NCBI RefSeq assembly: GCF_024211275.1
Contig: NZ_JAMLDX010000007.1
Coordinates: forward strand, 1 to 64,000
Direction of reading: 5' to 3'
DNA length: 64,000 nucleotides
Origin: Sphingomonas tagetis
Lineage (GTDB): Bacteria; Pseudomonadota; Alphaproteobacteria; Sphingomonadales; Sphingomonadaceae
Positions 12,627 to 21,641 of the stretch are shown here, in pieces; positions within the stretch are counted from its first letter, which is position 1, and every line of letters begins with the position of its first letter. Made by a program: the position numbers and the translations under genes. Under the pieces are notes generated by a model that was given only the letters and a program-made list of their open reading frames with translations, was not told where the DNA came from and did not search any database.

Positions 12627-13802
12627 ATGCGCCAGTTGAACCCCGTCTATGCCGGCATGCCGGTCACGATTTTCGAACATATGTCCGGCCTCGCGCGCGA
12701 GACCGGCGCGATCAATCTCGGTCAGGGCTTTCCTGATGGCGCGCCACCGCAAGCGCTCGCCGAGGCCGTGGCGCGCGCCACGCGCGAGCGCTCGAACCAA
12801 TATCCGCCGATGGCCGGCGTGCCCGAGCTGCGCGATGCCGTGGCGAGCTTCTACGCGCGGACGCAGGGGCTGGCGCTGACACGCGAGCAGGTGATCGTGA
12901 CGTCAGGGGCGACCGAGGCGATCGCGGCGGCGGTGTTCGGAATCGTCAATCCGGGCGACGAGGTGCTGCTGTTCGCGCCGGCCTATGACGCCTATGCCCC
13001 GCTGGTGCGGCGCGCTGGCGGGGTGCCGGTGTTCGTGCCGCTGCGGCCGCCTTATTGGCGCTATGTCCGTGACGAGATCGCCGCCGTCATCACGCCGCAT
13101 ACGCGCGCGATGATCGTCAACGATCCGCTCAACCCGACCGGCAGCGTCGCGAGCGCAGCCGATCTGTCGATGCTTGCCGGGCTGTGCATCGAGCATGACC
13201 TGATCGCGTTCTGCGACGAGGTGTGGGAAGCGGTGCGCTTCGATGGCGTGCGCCACCGCTCGCTGCTCGACCTGCCCGGCATGGCGGACCGTGCGGTCAA
13301 GATCGGCTCGGCCGGCAAGATTTTCGGCGTCACCGGATGGAAGGTCGGCTGGATGTGCGCCGCGCCCGAGCTGGCGGCGGTGCTGGCACGGGCGCACCAG
13401 TTTTTGACGTTCACCACCCCGCCGATGCTGCAATATGCGGTGGCCGAAGCGCTGAATCATCCCGCCATCATCGCGGCGCAGCATGCCGATTGGTCGGCGT
13501 CGCGTGCGCGGCTGATCGAGCGGCTGCGCGGCGAGGGCTTCGCGGTGCTCGAAAACGCGGCGACATGGTTCGCGTGTATCGAGCTGACGGTATCGGGTTT
13601 CGAGCTGACCGACCGCGAATTCAGCGAGCGCGCGGTGCGCGAGGCGGGCGTCGCGTCGATCCCGCTCTCGGCACTGTGGGAGGGCGGCGCCTGCCCCGAC
13701 GGGATCGTGCGGCTGTGCCATTGCAAGCCGGTGGCGATGCTGGACGAGGCGGTCGAACGCCTCGCCCGCTGGCGCATCACCGCTGGCCGGTCTGCCAGCT
13801 GA
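12627..13802 (+). CDS. Class I/II aminotransferase (PLP-dependent)
   Basis: 391-aa fold-type I aminotransferase resembling the kynurenine/methionine aminotransferase group: INLGQGFPDG (29-38), SNQYPPMAGVPELR (56-69), NDPLNPTG (165-172), FCDEVW (195-200) and the PLP lysine Lys231 in GSAGKIFGVTGWKVGW. Its start is 33 bp after the aldo/keto reductase stop, so it may belong to the same transcript. Substrate is unknown; an aromatic amino acid or keto-methionine is typical for this group. Its last 26 bp overlap the 3' end of the convergent caspase-like gene. Confidence 0.85.
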   Translation: MRQLNPVYAGMPVTIFEHMSGLARETGAINLGQGFPDGAPPQALAEAVARATRERSNQYPPMAGVPELRDAVASFYARTQGLALTREQVIVTSGATEAIAAAVFGIVNPGDEVLLFAPAYDAYAPLVRRAGGVPVFVPLRPPYWRYVRDEIAAVITPHTRAMIVNDPLNPTGSVASAADLSMLAGLCIEHDLIAFCDEVWEAVRFDGVRHRSLLDLPGMADRAVKIGSAGKIFGVTGWKVGWMCAAPELAAVLARAHQFLTFTTPPMLQYAVAEALNHPAIIAAQHADWSASRARLIERLRGEGFAVLENAATWFACIELTVSGFELTDREFSERAVREAGVASIPLSALWEGGACPDGIVRLCHCKPVAMLDEAVERLARWRITAGRSAS

Positions 13803-16188
13803 AGCGAAGCGCGCTGACGCTGGTTGGCTTCTTGACCGGGCCGCTGCGTGTGGTCGAACCGACCAAAGCCGCGTCGATCAGATCCTCGACCGCCGTGCCC
13901 GCCGCGCCGTTGTTGCGCATCCGCGTGCCCGCCAGTGTCGGCCCGGCGCCGGGTGTGGCGCAGGCGGGGCCGTCCTCCGGTCCCGGCACGACCGGGCATT
14001 GCACCAGCCGCGCATAGCTCAACGGCACGCCGTCGCTGACGTCGCTGACCAGCAGCACGAAGTCGTCGCGTAGCTGCGCCCCGTCCTGCGCATCGCTGAG
14101 ATTATATTGCAGCACGCCGCTCTCGCCGGCGCGCAGCCGCGTGGGATTGTCGGCCTTGATCCCCGCGCGCCGGTCCTGCCCGTCGAACAGCAGGATGCCG
14201 CCGTCGGGCGAGAAGATCAGCGGGTTGACATAGACATCGTCCTTGCCGGTGTTCGTCACCTGGATGAACAGCCAGTCGCAGCGCTGGAAGCTGAAGCTCC
14301 CCGCCTCGCTGCCATCGCCGCCGACGCGCTTGGCCCCCGGATCGACCGCGTAGAAGGCGGCGCTGGTGTCGGGGCAAGCCGCGCCCGCGGCGAGCGACTT
14401 GGGCCGCGCGACATAGAATTCGACCTTCACGTCCTTGCCGGGATCGTTGCCGGGGCCGCCGGTCTCCATCGCCGGGCTGGCCAGCACGCGCTGGAGCCGG
14501 CTGAAGCGCGTCGCCTTGACCAACGCGCCACCAACCATGAAGCGCGTGCGGATCGCGGTGTCGCCGCCTGCCGCCATGATCGGCGCGAGATCGATGTCGC
14601 CGAAAGCAGCGGTGACCTGCGCGGGGGGCTGGCGCAACGTGAGCTTGTCCTTGTCGAAAGCGAGGATCAGGTCTGCCGCTTGCCCCGGCTGAACGAAGGT
14701 CGCGCCGATATCGGCGGGCTTGATCGCCTGAAGCGCAGCGAGCGCGGCGGCCTGCGCCGGGGTCGGGCTGGCGGGCGCCGCGGGAAGTGCGATGCGGTAG
14801 TCGAGCTGCACCGGCTGCTGTTCGATCGTCGCGACCAGCCGCACCTCGCGCGACAGCGGCTTGCCGTCGATGTCGCGCACGTCGTTCCACGCTTCGGCCG
14901 GGATGTCGCCATAGGCGGTGGGCACGAGGACGGCCTTGTAGGCGTCGGCCTTGTCGACACGGCCGTAGAGGATCGTCTTGTCGCCGGCAGGGGATGACAG
15001 CGCCAGGCCGACGACGGTGCCCTCGACCACGCCCTGCAGCTGGCCGGCGCCCATTTCGAGTCTGTCGAGCTTTACCGGATCGGTGGTCTTGACGCCTTCG
15101 CCGAACACGCGCGCGGCCTTGTAAACCGCCCAGCTGCCACCGCTCGACGATGCCGCGGCGGTCTTCATCAAGCCGCCCATCACGGGACGGTCGAGATCGC
15201 CGTCGAACTCGGGGCGCGGCGCCTTGTGGCCGTCGATGCCCGCGGTGATGCGGTTGGCGAGGTCGCGATAGGAATAGACGCGCGGGTTGTTCCAGTTGGC
15301 CATGGTATAGACCGTCAACAGGCCATGCGCCGCCTGTTCGAGCGGATCGGCATAGCGCGGCGCCTGATACTGCTTGGCCTGTTCCTTCGACGGCACCGCG
15401 AGCAGCCCGACATAGGCGCCCCACCCCGCCTTGCCCTTGGCAGTCTCGACCGCGAGGTCGCGCACGAAATTGCCGTCGCTGACCGTAGCGAACTTGCGCT
15501 TGAGCGGCGGCATGCCGAGCTTCTGTGCGGTCGGCGCGCCATTGTCCTTGCCGCCGGCGTCGCGGTTGGAATCGCCCGAGTGGCAGAAATCGGCGAGATA
15601 GGTGACGTTGCCGCCCTTGGCGCGAATCGCGTCGATCACCGCGCCGATCTCGTCGTCGGTCACCGCATTCTGGATCTTCTCGCTGCCGTTCGCCGCGCCC
15701 GTGTCATAGGGCAGGAACACTTCGTCGAGGCCGTCGGGCTCGGAGCCGGCCACCGCCTCATTCTGCTGCATGCCGTGGCCCGAGAAGCTCAACAGCACTT
15801 CGTCGCCGGGCCGCGTGGTATCGACGATGCGCTTCAACGCGGCGAGGATGTTGGCGCGGGTGCCCACGCCGTCGGGCACGACCTTGGTCTGGCGCATGCG
15901 CGGGTTGCCACGCGCGGCCATCAACTCGGGCGTGGGCGGGTCGAGCAGCAGCGTCACATCCTCGGCCTTCGCGCCCTCGCGCATCAGCGTCTCGGCGATC
16001 AGGACGGAGTCGTTGAACGCGCCGATCATCGGCGTCGCGATGCCGTCCTTGTAGTTGACGACGCCGATGATGACCGCGCGGATGCGGCCCTTCGCCTCGG
16101 CCTTGGCCTGAACCGGCGCGGGTTCGGGCGGCATCGCCGCGCCAGTCAGAGCGATCGCCAGACACGCCAGTGCAAGCCGCTTGAACAC
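13777..16188 (-). CDS. Exported caspase-like (C14) cysteine protease
   Basis: 803-aa protein with an N-terminal signal peptide (MFKRLALACLAIALTGAAM) and a caspase p20-type domain at about 35-330. The catalytic dyad is His138 in SFSGHGMQ and Cys202 in ADFCHSGDSNR; the start of the domain (RAVIIGVVNYKDG) is family-typical. The remaining 470 residues contain no domain I recognise; the last part reads as beta-strand-rich. GTG start behind GGAGGAAA. It is the last gene of an eleven-gene minus-strand run, 15 bp after the first 230-aa-family gene. The signal peptide places the protease outside the cytoplasm, unlike immune-type caspases. Substrate unknown. Confidence 0.85.
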   Translation of the reverse strand: MFKRLALACLAIALTGAAMPPEPAPVQAKAEAKGRIRAVIIGVVNYKDGIATPMIGAFNDSVLIAETLMREGAKAEDVTLLLDPPTPELMAARGNPRMRQTKVVPDGVGTRANILAALKRIVDTTRPGDEVLLSFSGHGMQQNEAVAGSEPDGLDEVFLPYDTGAANGSEKIQNAVTDDEIGAVIDAIRAKGGNVTYLADFCHSGDSNRDAGGKDNGAPTAQKLGMPPLKRKFATVSDGNFVRDLAVETAKGKAGWGAYVGLLAVPSKEQAKQYQAPRYADPLEQAAHGLLTVYTMANWNNPRVYSYRDLANRITAGIDGHKAPRPEFDGDLDRPVMGGLMKTAAASSSGGSWAVYKAARVFGEGVKTTDPVKLDRLEMGAGQLQGVVEGTVVGLALSSPAGDKTILYGRVDKADAYKAVLVPTAYGDIPAEAWNDVRDIDGKPLSREVRLVATIEQQPVQLDYRIALPAAPASPTPAQAAALAALQAIKPADIGATFVQPGQAADLILAFDKDKLTLRQPPAQVTAAFGDIDLAPIMAAGGDTAIRTRFMVGGALVKATRFSRLQRVLASPAMETGGPGNDPGKDVKVEFYVARPKSLAAGAACPDTSAAFYAVDPGAKRVGGDGSEAGSFSFQRCDWLFIQVTNTGKDDVYVNPLIFSPDGGILLFDGQDRRAGIKADNPTRLRAGESGVLQYNLSDAQDGAQLRDDFVLLVSDVSDGVPLSYARLVQCPVVPGPEDGPACATPGAGPTLAGTRMRNNGAAGTAVEDLIDAALVGSTTRSGPVKKPTSVSALRFSWQTGQR

Positions 16189-16203
16189 CCTATTTCCTCC
16201 CGC

Positions 16204-16896
16204 TCAATTCGACACCAGGATCGCGCGAGTCCACACGCGGCCCTTGTTTTTCAAGGTGATACGATACTCTTCGGTTCGGTTCGGCGTCCAGCGGCACGAC
16301 AGGTCGCGCCGCGCGACCGCCGGGGTGCCCGACGGCGGCCGGTCGCTGCAAGCGATCCGCCCCTGCGCGTCTGTCACCGAAAGTTCGAGCGCCGAATCGC
16401 CATCGCCGCGCACCCGCACCAGCGCCAGTCGGCCACCCTCGGCGCGCGCACGCATCGTCAGCGTTCGGTCGGCGGGCAGATCGTGCGTATAGACGATCGC
16501 GGCGGGGATGATGCCCTTGCTCGCCTCGGCCTGCGCCGCCTCGACGGCAGCGAGCTTGTCCGGGTCGCCCGCCGCCCAGCCTTGGGCTTCGCGCAGCAGC
16601 GCGGCGGGCTCGGTGACCGGTAGCTCCTCGCCAGCGCGCGCGCGGCCGATCACGAGCGGCGCATTCTCGGCGGGCACCAGCACGAAATCGCCCTGACGCA
16701 GCATGTTGGCGGCGACCAGCATCATCGACACGTCCTTGTCGGCGCGCGCGCGGGCGATCACGTCGCGCACCAGTTCGGCGCGCTCGATCGTGGCATCCGA
16801 TGCAGCGGTGTCGGCGGACACCGCTTCCGGTAGCACCGGCGCCGCGGCCACCGGCAGCGCAGCGAGGGCAAGAACAAGGGCGGTCAGCGATCTCAT
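16204..16896 (-). CDS. Exported 230-aa protein, paralogue A
   Basis: Signal peptide MRSLTALVLALAALPVAAA, a helical N-terminal half (LVRDVIARARADKDVSMMLVAANML) and a beta-rich C-terminal half with a cysteine pair (IACSDRPP, DLSCRWTPN). It aligns by eye with the proteins at 19810-20502 and 20602-21294 over its whole length: same 230 residues, same KDARAM/KDVSMM region, same EAAQAEASKG helix, same final VxxN. The C-terminal half resembles a PPC-like beta-sandwich (LELSVTDAQGRIAC). Start fixed at the ATG at 16896 because the signal peptide begins there. Directly before the caspase gene; a regulator, inhibitor or partner role is possible but unproven. Confidence 0.75.
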   Translation of the reverse strand: MRSLTALVLALAALPVAAAPVLPEAVSADTAASDATIERAELVRDVIARARADKDVSMMLVAANMLRQGDFVLVPAENAPLVIGRARAGEELPVTEPAALLREAQGWAAGDPDKLAAVEAAQAEASKGIIPAAIVYTHDLPADRTLTMRARAEGGRLALVRVRGDGDSALELSVTDAQGRIACSDRPPSGTPAVARRDLSCRWTPNRTEEYRITLKNKGRVWTRAILVSN

Positions 16897-16987
16897 CGGG
16901 TTAAAGGCAATCCTGCAGGTCTGGACGTCGCGGCGCAATCTGCTCCACGCCGCCGCCATGCGCGAGCGACAGAATCTGACGGCCCGG

Positions 16988-17992
16988 TCATCGCTGCGCC
17001 GCCCAGGCGGTCCGCACCTGGCTGTGGAACACGGGCGCGAACATCGCGAGCTCAGCCTGCGCCGCCGCGCCATAATCGCGATAGGTTTCCAGCCGCCGCC
17101 GCACTCCGAGCGCCGCACGCGCATAAAAGATCCTCGCCGCCGCCGGATCGCGCCGCTCGACCACGTCGCCCACCGCCATCGCGGTGGTGATCGCCTCGAC
17201 ATTGTCCCAAATACCGGTCTGGGCATGGGCATAGACCGCGCGGCGCAACACCTGCTCCGCCTCCGCGAGGCGCCCCAGCTCGCGCAATGTCATGCCGAGC
17301 GCGAGCAGCGCCTTGCGCGTCTCGAAATGGCTCGGGCCGAAATGCCGCTCGGTCAGCGCGACCGCGCGGCGGAGCATGGCTTCGGCTTCGGCAGGACGGC
17401 CGCGTCCCATCATCCCCATGCCCAGACTCATCACCGCAACGGCGAGCATCGGGCTTCCCTCTGCCGCGCCACCGTCCGACAGCGCAAGCGCGCGGCGCAG
17501 TACCGGTTCGGCCTCGGCACCGCGGTCGAGCATGGTAAGCACAAGCCCATATTCGACGAGTACCCCCGCCAGCATTTCGGGCGGCGCGTCGGACACGGCG
17601 GACAGGATCGCCACCGCGCGGGCAAGCATGCGCTCGGCTTCATCGACCCGTTGATAGGCGGCGAGCGTGACCGCAAGGCGCGCTGAAATGATTGCAACGC
17701 CCGGTCCCTCGGGTCCCTCGATTCGCAACGCGGTGGCAAGCGCGGCGCGCAGCAGCGGTTCGGCCTCGGCATGACGCCCACGTGCCTGCAGGATCGACCC
17801 CAGCACGAGTTGCGCCGCCGCATGGTCCTGCGTGCCGGGCTTTGCCGCTGCGAGCGCCAGCCGCGCCGCCGCCTCGGCCTGCACGGCATCGTCGGCGGGC
17901 ACGGCGATCTGTGCGGCGCCGAGGGGTGAGGGTGCGGCGGCCAGCATCGCGGCGGCGATCAGCGCGGCCGCGATGCAGCGCCGCGCCGCCAC
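16988..17992 (-). CDS. Exported TPR protein B (334 aa)
   Basis: Signal peptide (AALIAAAMLAAAPSPLGAA) followed by tetratricopeptide-like repeats with the Kinesin-light-chain look: HAEAEPLLRAALATA, VDEAERMLARAVAIL, GAEAEPVLRRALALS, PAEAEAMLRRAVALT, LAEAEQVLRRAVYAH. The C-terminal tail QAELAMFAPVFHSQVRTAW nearly matches the tail of the other TPR protein at 26988-28670. GTG start one base after the CHAT gene stop. In many bacteria the TPR array and CHAT domain are one polypeptide; here they are two adjacent genes, so this is probably the CHAT partner. Confidence 0.8.
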   Translation of the reverse strand: MAARRCIAAALIAAAMLAAAPSPLGAAQIAVPADDAVQAEAAARLALAAAKPGTQDHAAAQLVLGSILQARGRHAEAEPLLRAALATALRIEGPEGPGVAIISARLAVTLAAYQRVDEAERMLARAVAILSAVSDAPPEMLAGVLVEYGLVLTMLDRGAEAEPVLRRALALSDGGAAEGSPMLAVAVMSLGMGMMGRGRPAEAEAMLRRAVALTERHFGPSHFETRKALLALGMTLRELGRLAEAEQVLRRAVYAHAQTGIWDNVEAITTAMAVGDVVERRDPAAARIFYARAALGVRRRLETYRDYGAAAQAELAMFAPVFHSQVRTAWAAQR

Positions 17993-17993
17993 C

Positions 17994-19781
17994 TCACTTG
18001 CCCGGTTCGCCGACCAGCGTGAACGCCGCCCAATATTTGGGGCTGACGAACTGGCCGGTGCCCTCGTTGCGCACCGTCTTCATCGCGGATTGCAGCGCAC
18101 GCGCGCGGCCGGCGATGTCGCCATTCTGGATGTTGTCGAAGGTCTGCTGCATCAGCAGCGAGGTGGCCGCGTCGCTGACCGCCCAGTGGCTCACCAGCAA
18201 CGAACGCGCGCCGGCGAAGAAGAAGGCGCGAGCGAGGCCCGACAGGCCCTCTGCACCGGACTTGCCGCTCGACGCCGCGGTGTTGCACGCCGACAGCGCG
18301 ACGAGGTCGGCGGTCATCTTGAGCTCCGCCACCTCGGACGCGGTGAGCAGGCCGTCGTCCTGCGCGGTCGCGGTCTTGGGCGGGGTGAAGACGAGGCCCG
18401 GTTCGGCATTGTCGCCGACCTCGGTCGCGAGCAGGCCATGGGTCGAGAACACCACGAAACGCGCGCCAGGGATCGACTTGCTGGCCTTGACCGCAGTCTC
18501 GGTCGCGGCGTCGCCCAGCACCACCTCGGCCTTACCGCCAAAGGTCTTGCCGAGGCTCTCGAGCTCGGCCTTGGCCTGCGGCAGATAGGCGAGTGCGCGC
18601 AATTTCTCGGTATCGGCGAGCTTGCCCTTGTACATCTGGCCGGCAAGGTCAGGCGTCACCGAACGGCCGGTGGCGGCGGTGTACTGGCCGAGCAAGGTCG
18701 GCGCGCCGTAAGCGGCGAGCGCGTAGCTGCCGGTGCGCGCCTGCGCATAGCTGGTCGCCGCGGCCTTGACGTCGCAACCCGGGTGCGCCTCCGCCGGATT
18801 GGCGATCAGCAGGCAGCGCAGCGCGCGCAGCGACGAGACCGACGGCAGCTCGGCGAGCGCATATTTGTCGATCAGCCAAGGGCTGGTGGCGACCGCGCTC
18901 GGATCATTGTCCGAACCCTGCGGCGGCGCGGTGACGAGCAGCGCCAGCGGCAGCGAGGTCAGCGCGCCGGTGACGTTGGTCAGCACCACCTGCTTGCCCT
19001 GAAGCACCGGCTCGACCGGCGCGATCAGCTCCTTGTAGATTTCATGCGCGAGCTTGCGGTCGAACACCTTGCCCGCCGGCGCGGCGGCTGCGGCCGCCGC
19101 CGCGGGCGGCGGTTGGCGGGCGGAACCGCGCGCGCCGTCGACTTCCATGCTCGCGCGCAGCGCCGCGACCTTCTCGGCCAGCGCGCTTTCCTTCATCGCC
19201 TCGGAGCGCGACCAGGTCGCCTTTTCGCGCGTGATCGCCCAGGTGTAGCTGGCGTCATCCGAGACGAGGATCATCACCATCGCCTCGTCGGGATTGAGCA
19301 GCTTTTGCACCTGCGCGATGTCGAGCGCCTTGGGGCGCGTCAGGTCGAAATATTGCGGGAAGTCCTTGCCGATCTTGGTCTCGATCGCGGTCACCTCGTC
19401 GCGGATCGCGGCGCGGCGCTGGGTCAGCGCGCGGCGTTCCTCTTCCGGCACCGAGCTGCCGCGTTCGATCAGCGCGCTAAACTGGCGGTCGACGGCTTCG
19501 AGTTCGGCGAGCTTCTTGTCGCGCTCCTGCTCGAGCACCGCAAGCGGTCCGCCGCCCGAGGCGAAGCGCGCGGTCACGCGGTCCACCGCCGCGGCGGCGC
19601 CGGAAATCAGCGCATATTGCGCGGCGACAAAGGCTTCGGAGCGCAGCACCTCGGGCGAGGGCACGGGCTCGATCTGGATGTCGGCGGCGGGCGCGGGTGC
19701 GGGCTTTGGCGGCGTGGTCTGCGCGGTCAGCATCGCCGCAAAAAGCGGCAGTGCCAGCAGGCGTTTCACAGTCAGGTTCAT
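17994..19781 (-). CDS. Exported CHAT-domain cysteine protease
   Basis: 595 aa with a signal peptide (VKRLLALPLFAAMLTAQ). Residues about 50-140 are helical and charged (possible coiled coil); about 150-595 form the CHAT (caspase HetF associated with TPRs) domain. The catalytic pair is His448 in VVFSTHGLLA and Cys499 in LVALSACNTAAS; the GLARAFFFAGARSLLVSHWAV segment after it is characteristic. An alanine-rich linker lies at 223-236. Strong ribosome binding site GGGGAGGA before the ATG. TPRs are absent from this protein but encoded by the next gene. Cleavage target unknown; location should be periplasmic or surface. Confidence 0.85.
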   Translation of the reverse strand: MNLTVKRLLALPLFAAMLTAQTTPPKPAPAPAADIQIEPVPSPEVLRSEAFVAAQYALISGAAAAVDRVTARFASGGGPLAVLEQERDKKLAELEAVDRQFSALIERGSSVPEEERRALTQRRAAIRDEVTAIETKIGKDFPQYFDLTRPKALDIAQVQKLLNPDEAMVMILVSDDASYTWAITREKATWSRSEAMKESALAEKVAALRASMEVDGARGSARQPPPAAAAAAAAPAGKVFDRKLAHEIYKELIAPVEPVLQGKQVVLTNVTGALTSLPLALLVTAPPQGSDNDPSAVATSPWLIDKYALAELPSVSSLRALRCLLIANPAEAHPGCDVKAAATSYAQARTGSYALAAYGAPTLLGQYTAATGRSVTPDLAGQMYKGKLADTEKLRALAYLPQAKAELESLGKTFGGKAEVVLGDAATETAVKASKSIPGARFVVFSTHGLLATEVGDNAEPGLVFTPPKTATAQDDGLLTASEVAELKMTADLVALSACNTAASSGKSGAEGLSGLARAFFFAGARSLLVSHWAVSDAATSLLMQQTFDNIQNGDIAGRARALQSAMKTVRNEGTGQFVSPKYWAAFTLVGEPGK

Positions 19782-19809
19782 TTTCGTCCTCCCCGTGCCC
19801 GGCGCGCGC

Positions 19810-20502
19810 TCAATTGGTGACCATCGCTATGCCGGTGCCCACGTCACCATGATTGATTCCCTGGATCGAGAAAGCGCCGCTCCAGATGGGATTGACCCGG
19901 CAATACAGCGTCACGTTGTGCGACATGTCCTGACACACCAAATTGCCGTTCTCGTCATAAATCTTGAGATCCACCGGCGTCGCCGTGTCGCGGCGCATGC
20001 CGATAACCATTGGTTCGCCGCCGCGCCACGCGAGATTGACGGTCCAAGTCGTCTGCGCCGGGACAAATTGAACCGTGCGGATCGCACCGCGCATCGCCGA
20101 GCGCGACGACTCGGCCTGCGCTTTTTCGATCTCGGCAAGAATGTCTGTATCGCCATTCGCGAACTGCTTCGCTTCGGCGAACAGGCCGGCGGCAGATATC
20201 GGTCTGGCTTCGCCGCCGCCCTTGCCGGCGCCCTCGAGCTTGCCCCGATCCGTGCCTTCCTTGACCGTGATCGAATCGACCATCCTGGCGGCGACGATCA
20301 TCGCGCGAGCATCCCTGAGCGTGCGGGCATAATCCGCAAGACGATAGCCCAGCACGAGCTGTTCGGCGGGCGTCGGAGCTGCCGAAATGGCGGCGCTGTC
20401 GGAAAGATTGGTGCCCTTCTTGTCCTGGGCACTCGCGGAAGCCACCGTCAGTACCGCAGCGATCAGCGGCAGAGTCAGCTTCGAGAAAATTCGGGGTTTC
20501 AT
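19810..20502 (-). CDS. Exported 230-aa protein, paralogue B
   Basis: Signal peptide (LTLPLIAAVLTVASASA), then DKKGTNLSDSA, a helical segment (LGYRLADYARTLRDARAMIVAARMVDSITVKEGTD) and a beta-rich C-terminal half with VDLKIYDENGNLVCQD and LYCRVNPIW, ending MVTN. Very similar to paralogue C next door and more distantly to paralogue A. Two cysteines in the C-terminal half could form a disulfide. The DLKIYDENGN stretch recalls PPC-type beta-sandwich domains attached to secreted proteases, but that is a resemblance only. Start at 20502 because the signal peptide begins there. CHAT follows 28 bp later. Confidence 0.75.
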   Translation of the reverse strand: MKPRIFSKLTLPLIAAVLTVASASAQDKKGTNLSDSAAISAAPTPAEQLVLGYRLADYARTLRDARAMIVAARMVDSITVKEGTDRGKLEGAGKGGGEARPISAAGLFAEAKQFANGDTDILAEIEKAQAESSRSAMRGAIRTVQFVPAQTTWTVNLAWRGGEPMVIGMRRDTATPVDLKIYDENGNLVCQDMSHNVTLYCRVNPIWSGAFSIQGINHGDVGTGIAMVTN

Positions 20503-20601
20503 TGGCAGATCCCCATTCGGCGCGCCCAAAAAACGAGGCGCCATGCCAGAAGAACCGCCGCCCCGGATGCCTGCGCACCCGGGGCGGACGATGCTTGGGA
20601 C

Positions 20602-21294
20602 TTAGTTGGTCACCAGCGCGATGCCGGTGCCGCTGTCGCCGTGGTTGATCGCCTGGACCGAGAACGGGCCGGTCCAGATCGGGTTCACGCGGCAATAGAG
20701 CGTGACGTTGTGCGACATGTCCTGGCAGACCAGGTTGCCGTTCTCGTCATAGATCTTGAGATCGACCGGGGTCGCCGAGTCGCGGCGCGCGCCGACGACG
20801 AGCGGCTCACCGCCACGCGCGGCGAAGCGCACGGTCCAGGTGGTCTGGCCCGGGACGTACTGCACGGTGCGGATCGCGCCGCCGACGACGCCCTTCGAGG
20901 TCTCGGCTTGCGCCGCCTCGACCGCCGCCAGGATGTCGGCGTCACCATTGGCGAGCGACTTGGCTTCAGCGAACAGGTCGGCCGCGGTTGCGCCCTTGGC
21001 CGAGCCGGTGCCCTTGCCGGTGCCTTCGATCTTGCCCTTGTCGGTGCCTTCCTTGACGGTGATCGAATCGACCATCTTGGCCGCGACGATCATCGCGCGC
21101 GCGTCCTTGTTGGTGCGCGCATAGTCGGCGAGGCGATAGCCCAGCGCCAGCGTGTCGACCGCCTTCGAGCTTTCCGTCGCGGGCACGTCCTTGTCGCCCA
21201 GGTTGGTGCCCTTCTTGTCCTGCGCGATCGACGGCGCGGCGATCATGCTCGCCGCAACGAGCGCCATCGCCATCTTCTTGTTCAGCTTAACCAT
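20602..21294 (-). CDS. Exported 230-aa protein, paralogue C
   Basis: Closest relative of paralogue B: both have DKKGTNL after the signal peptide, DARAMIVAA and DSITVKEGTD, and most of the C-terminal half in common, so B and C look like a tandem duplication (gap 99 bp). Signal peptide KKMAMALVAASMIAAPSIA. A GAGGAG ribosome binding site eight bases before the ATG at 21294 fixes that start over an upstream in-frame GTG at 21300. A 347-bp gap with hairpins separates it from the HtrA gene, so it may begin a new transcript (C-B-CHAT-TPR-A-caspase). Confidence 0.75.
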   Translation of the reverse strand: MVKLNKKMAMALVAASMIAAPSIAQDKKGTNLGDKDVPATESSKAVDTLALGYRLADYARTNKDARAMIVAAKMVDSITVKEGTDKGKIEGTGKGTGSAKGATAADLFAEAKSLANGDADILAAVEAAQAETSKGVVGGAIRTVQYVPGQTTWTVRFAARGGEPLVVGARRDSATPVDLKIYDENGNLVCQDMSHNVTLYCRVNPIWTGPFSVQAINHGDSGTGIALVTN

Positions 21295-21514
21295 TACCAC
21301 GTCTCCTCAACTCAGGCCCTGCTCCCAAGCAGGCCGTGCATAACTGATCCCTCGATCAGGCAGGTTCTTCTGTAAGGTGGCCCCCGCCGCGGCGACACTA
21401 ACAGTTTCAGTCGCCTTTTCCAGCCGATTCGTCGCATTTCTGTTGCTGCATTGCGGCGAAATATCGCGCGACTTTGCAATCACTTGGGGCGCGCAAGTTC
21501 AACCAAAACGAGTA

Positions 21515-21540
21515 GGGCCGGCAACTGCGGCTGCCGGCCC
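21515..21540 (-). terminator. Hairpin terminator candidate after the HtrA-like gene
   Basis: Perfect 9-bp stem GGGCCGGCA/TGCCGGCCC with an 8-base loop. Read on the minus strand it is followed after a few bases by TTTT. It lies 100 bases beyond the stop of the gene at 21642-23072, consistent with intrinsic termination. Confidence 0.5.
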
Positions 21541-21602
21541 CGATACGGCGCATTTCCCCCCACGGGAACGCTGCGCAACTGTCCTTCGCACGCGCCTCGG
21601 GA

Positions 21603-21632
21603 CCGCGCATCCCCCGCATGGGGGATGCGCGG
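21603..21632 (-). terminator. Long perfect hairpin just after the HtrA-like stop
   Basis: 13-bp perfect stem (CCGCGCATCCCCC with its complement) and a 4-base loop, 9 bases past the stop codon. There is no T-run on the minus strand. It may stabilise the mRNA end or act together with the next hairpin. A shorter hairpin with the same CATCCCCC core follows the TPR gene at 26988. Confidence 0.5.
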
Positions 21633-21641
21633 CAAAATGGT

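Larger units (their letters stand above)
21295..21641. other. Gap between protease sub-clusters with two hairpins
   Basis: No gene seen. The stretch holds two strong hairpins near the htrA-like stop codon (separate entries) and about 220 bases of lower-GC DNA before the paralogue C start. It is the likely place for the promoter of the downstream six genes and for termination of the upstream ones. Confidence 0.6.
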
